In this document: positions 61,503-64,000 of the stretch, piece after piece | Layout: each line of letters opens with the position of its first letter | Position numbering within the stretch: the first letter of the stretch is position 1 | NCBI GenBank assembly: GCA_024509875.1 | Contig: JAMPIV010018776.1 | Location: 564,001-628,000 of the forward strand | Reading direction: 5' to 3' | Length of the DNA: 64,000 nucleotides | From: Oreohelix idahoensis | Taxonomy: Eukaryota > Mollusca > Gastropoda > Stylommatophora > Oreohelicidae | Translations under genes and position numbers: made by a program | Notes under the pieces: model-generated | Told to the model about the DNA's origin: nothing | What the model saw: only the letters and a program-made list of their open reading frames with translations | Database searches by the model: none

Positions 61503-61900
61503 AAAGAAGAGGAGATCTCGCATTGCACCGTGAAAAATAAATTGAACACCCATTACAAGAGCGCAGAGGCCTTTCAATTTTTTTTCGTGATGCAATATTC
61601 ACAGTACAAAGATGTCCTCGCAAAAAAGCATCGCCGGTAAGGATAAATAAGGTTGTGTAACCATATGGTCAAACGCGATATAGGAGGTATAAGTTGATAA
61701 AATCACAGAGTGCCTGCTTGGTTGAATGAGGTGAATTACACGTGAGTCATAGAGCACAGAGAATCACATATGGATTCAGCGCGTGCATGCATAAACAACA
61801 AGATCAGGTGTGAGCCAGGTGAGTAAGAATAAAGCTCCGTGTTTGTTTACTCTGCAGATTGGAAGTTGTCAATTTGTGATATTCTCGTTATTGTAAATGT
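61503..61900. other. Non-coding stretch, nothing recognised
   Basis: Short frames only. Confidence 0.4.
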
Positions 61901-61972
61901 GAAGGTTTGCATTTGAAGACTTGTAAAGGTTTGCTTCTGAAGATCTCTGAAGGTTTGCATTTGTAGATTCGA
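61901..61972 (+). repeat. 24-bp tandem repeat, three imperfect units
   Basis: GAAGGTTTGCATTTGAAGAC plus four bases, repeated at 61901, 61925 and 61949 with a few changes. Confidence 0.88.
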
Positions 61973-62197
61973 ATGCGGTATAAACTTCAAGATTTGTTGC
62001 TGAATATTTTAAAGATTTCATGCTATGAATTTGGCATTCTTCTGGTTGCATGTTTAATTGTTTGGTTTTCGCAAGTTTCACGCTCATCTTCTTTGGTTCT
62101 GGTGACGTCACAAGGCCTTAAAGGTAGAGACAACAAGTTGGGTTTCGGTTTTTGCATCGTCTTTCTCTGCCTGTTTATATGAGGACGTTAACACGTA

Positions 62198-62992
62198 CAA
62201 CAATCCCCCGCTTAGCGCTGTTAATTCTTTCCTAAAATACCGACAAATCGCTAACCGAAAAAGCGCTAAACTAAAATCGATTTCTCATAAGACTTATTAG
62301 ACAACAAATTTATTCGTTTCCAAAGTCCAGAAAACTATATAAAAATTAAGAAAAAGTGATACAAAACAAAAACTAAATAGTTAACTACAGTTATTAACTA
62401 CATATAATTGTCAAACATGTTGAATACAAACAAAATATTATGTATAGTACTGAACTAGCAATAAATATTTTAAAAATATTATAGGACTTTACCGCTACTA
62501 CTTTGGTAGATTGTTGAAACATTTGTCATAGCGCCGCTGTATTAATCTCCAGACCACTGGTTAGCAGAAGGTTTTGTAGGGAATAAAATAGCTAATTGGC
62601 TGCAGATGTAGAAGACACGGCTACTTCGTCAATGAGGGCAGAAGATATTAAAGGTGACTTAACAAGTAAAAGGAATCGAGTTTGCTTTGTTTTGTCACCT
62701 TTTTCTCTTCAAGAAGCTCCTTGGGGCAATTAAGATTTTGTTCTATGTTACGGCTTACCATAGAACTGCATTCCATACTGTGAAAATGCTTTATTATGCC
62801 AGCAATGACAATACTTCTTGGCCATCTCAGCACCCTGAATGAACTTGAAAGTTATATCCTTGCCTCCCACGGAATTTCACTCACAGCGAGAGATCGAATT
62901 TTTTAAGCGTATAGCGGGTATTTGTCATAAAATAGAAACAGCGTTATTTTGAAACAGCGCTAATCGAACAGCGTAAGACGGGGGGATTGGTG
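62198..62992. mobile_element. MITE (about 795 bp), pogo-like
   Basis: Inverted ends CAACAATCCCCCGCTTAGCG / CACCAATCCCCCCGTCTTACG, both followed by CTGTT. Inner parts of both ends carry AGCGCT-type words. TA precedes the left end. No transposase frame inside, so it is non-autonomous. The right TA is not intact. Confidence 0.7.
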
Positions 62993-63054
62993 CATTTTAC
63001 GTAAACAAAAAATGTCCATATACGTGTTTATGTGTGTGTTCTTAATTATAATCA

Positions 63055-63340
63055 TTAACCTTCAGCTTCCCAAGGAGCATAGGTCTTCAATAATTTGATG
63101 CCGAGTCCTCCTGTCCTGCGCCACGTGCTCAACAGAATCTTCACATAATCTTCTCTATTTCGTTCATTTGTCTCCAGTTTTCTTATGATTTTCGCTCTAT
63201 ATCTCTTACTGTGTGGATTCTATAACAAGGAATGATGTGTAATGCTATAAATTAGTTTCCTCAATATGTATCCTTTCCTTCGCCAGCGTCTTCTTTTCAT
63301 CGCTTGTTTCACTGGCACTTGTCTGGTTTTTGTCATCAAT
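63055..63340 (-). pseudogene. RTE-like LINE 3' end fragment
   Basis: The plus-strand word AGCTTCCCAAGGAGCATAGG is the complement of the LINE C-terminal LCSLGS region also present at 56815. It continues as a decayed tail on the minus strand. Confidence 0.6.
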
Positions 63341-63366
63341 TGCACATTAGTGATTTTGTCATACTA

Positions 63367-64000
63367 CAGTAGAACGCCGATTATCCGAACGTCCATTATC
63401 CGAACCACCACCGCCAACACCAAAAATCTACACTAACATAATTACCGATGTATGTTACGTCGGTCGGTCTCACTCAAAATAGTAACTCGCGCCAGAGAAA
63501 AAAGTGCGCAACGCACGGTGTGCAACTTGCGCGGCGTGGGAGTAGTATAGTATGTTCTTTACGATTATCATTCAGGCGGAGGCGCATGACTTTTATATAA
63601 GGAAATACTCCGATCGATTTCAGGCGGAGGAGCGTCAGGCGGAGGCGCATGACTTTTTATAGAGCGATATATATTAGCCGGGGTGACTTCCTCTGACGAT
63701 CAGACGCATGACTTGTTATATAGCAATAAATTTGTTCGATAATGGCGGGCGTGTTGTTTATACAAAATACTTAGACAATATATATAAAAAATATAAAAAA
63801 TCGATAATGACGGATAATATAAAAAATCAATAATGGCGGGTTAGTAGGTTACTAAGGGGGTTTTTGAAGCGAGTGGAGCCTTTTTGTGCTGGCGAGGGTG
63901 ACGACGCATGGGTGTAATGTGGTGTAGCTGGCGGGTGTAGGTTAGGGGGCGATTTTTGTGTGATGTTGGGTGTGTTATTTAGACATATATACATACAATA
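63367..64000 (+). mobile_element. Start of a pogo/jerky-like element, cut by window edge
   Basis: TA then CAGTAGAACGCCGATTATCC, continuing with TTATCCGAACC, the terminal signature of many pogo/Tigger-related elements. No coding frame before the window ends. Inside, GGCGGAGGCGCATGACTTTT recurs at about 63577 and 63637, with a shorter version at 63703. Confidence 0.6.

Overview
The window looks like a stretch of animal nuclear genome, most likely arthropod (perhaps an insect of the cockroach/stick-insect grade; low confidence), built almost entirely of nested transposable elements. Evidence: AT-rich sequence, long (TA)n arrays, tRNA-derived SINEs, RTE-like LINEs, Tc1, mariner, Tigger/pogo-like and hAT elements, and Ty3-like LTR retrotransposons. 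There are no bacterial gene features, no CRISPR array, no rRNA and no single-copy host gene that I can recognise.

Layout. 1-11309: two tandem, minus-strand Ty3-like elements sharing one LTR (copy B complete, copy A running off the left edge). 11310-20500: old repeat debris, SINE pieces, an internally deleted Tc1 element (13588-14185), a (GAA)n tract, a (TA)n tract and a SINE with perfect target duplication (17901-18187). 20490-26240: a nest in which a repeat-family copy is split by a full-length RTE-like LINE (20919-25998), itself split by a solo LTR (21792-23715). 27095-29225: a Tc1-like element and a solo LTR, both in or beside one (TA)n array. 30560-35240: a repeat copy split by a solo LTR (30791-31791) and a hAT element (32617-34219). 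37090-38807: a Tigger-like element in a (TA)n array, carrying a 207-bp palindrome with a telomere-like core. 39021-39850: a deleted mariner. 40130-52380: a multi-copy zinc-finger gene of unknown function cut in two by a complete 9.2-kb Ty3-like element (copy C, 41958-51180, 5-bp target duplication). 52400-64000: LINE fragments, SINEs, a ~44-bp minisatellite (58990-60140), a MITE and the start of a pogo-like element.

The most interesting system is the Ty3-like family (copies A, B, C). The integrase remnants lie upstream of reverse transcriptase, the order known from Gmr1-like elements. In all copies the catalytic core expected between the zinc-binding and C-terminal parts of integrase is not visible; a different block of about 135 residues, conserved between the two subfamilies, stands in its place. 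Copies A and B have also lost protease, which copy C keeps. These features suggest a non-autonomous or unusual lineage that has nevertheless amplified. Coordinates of element ends were read by eye from terminal repeats and target duplications; older repeat boundaries are approximate.
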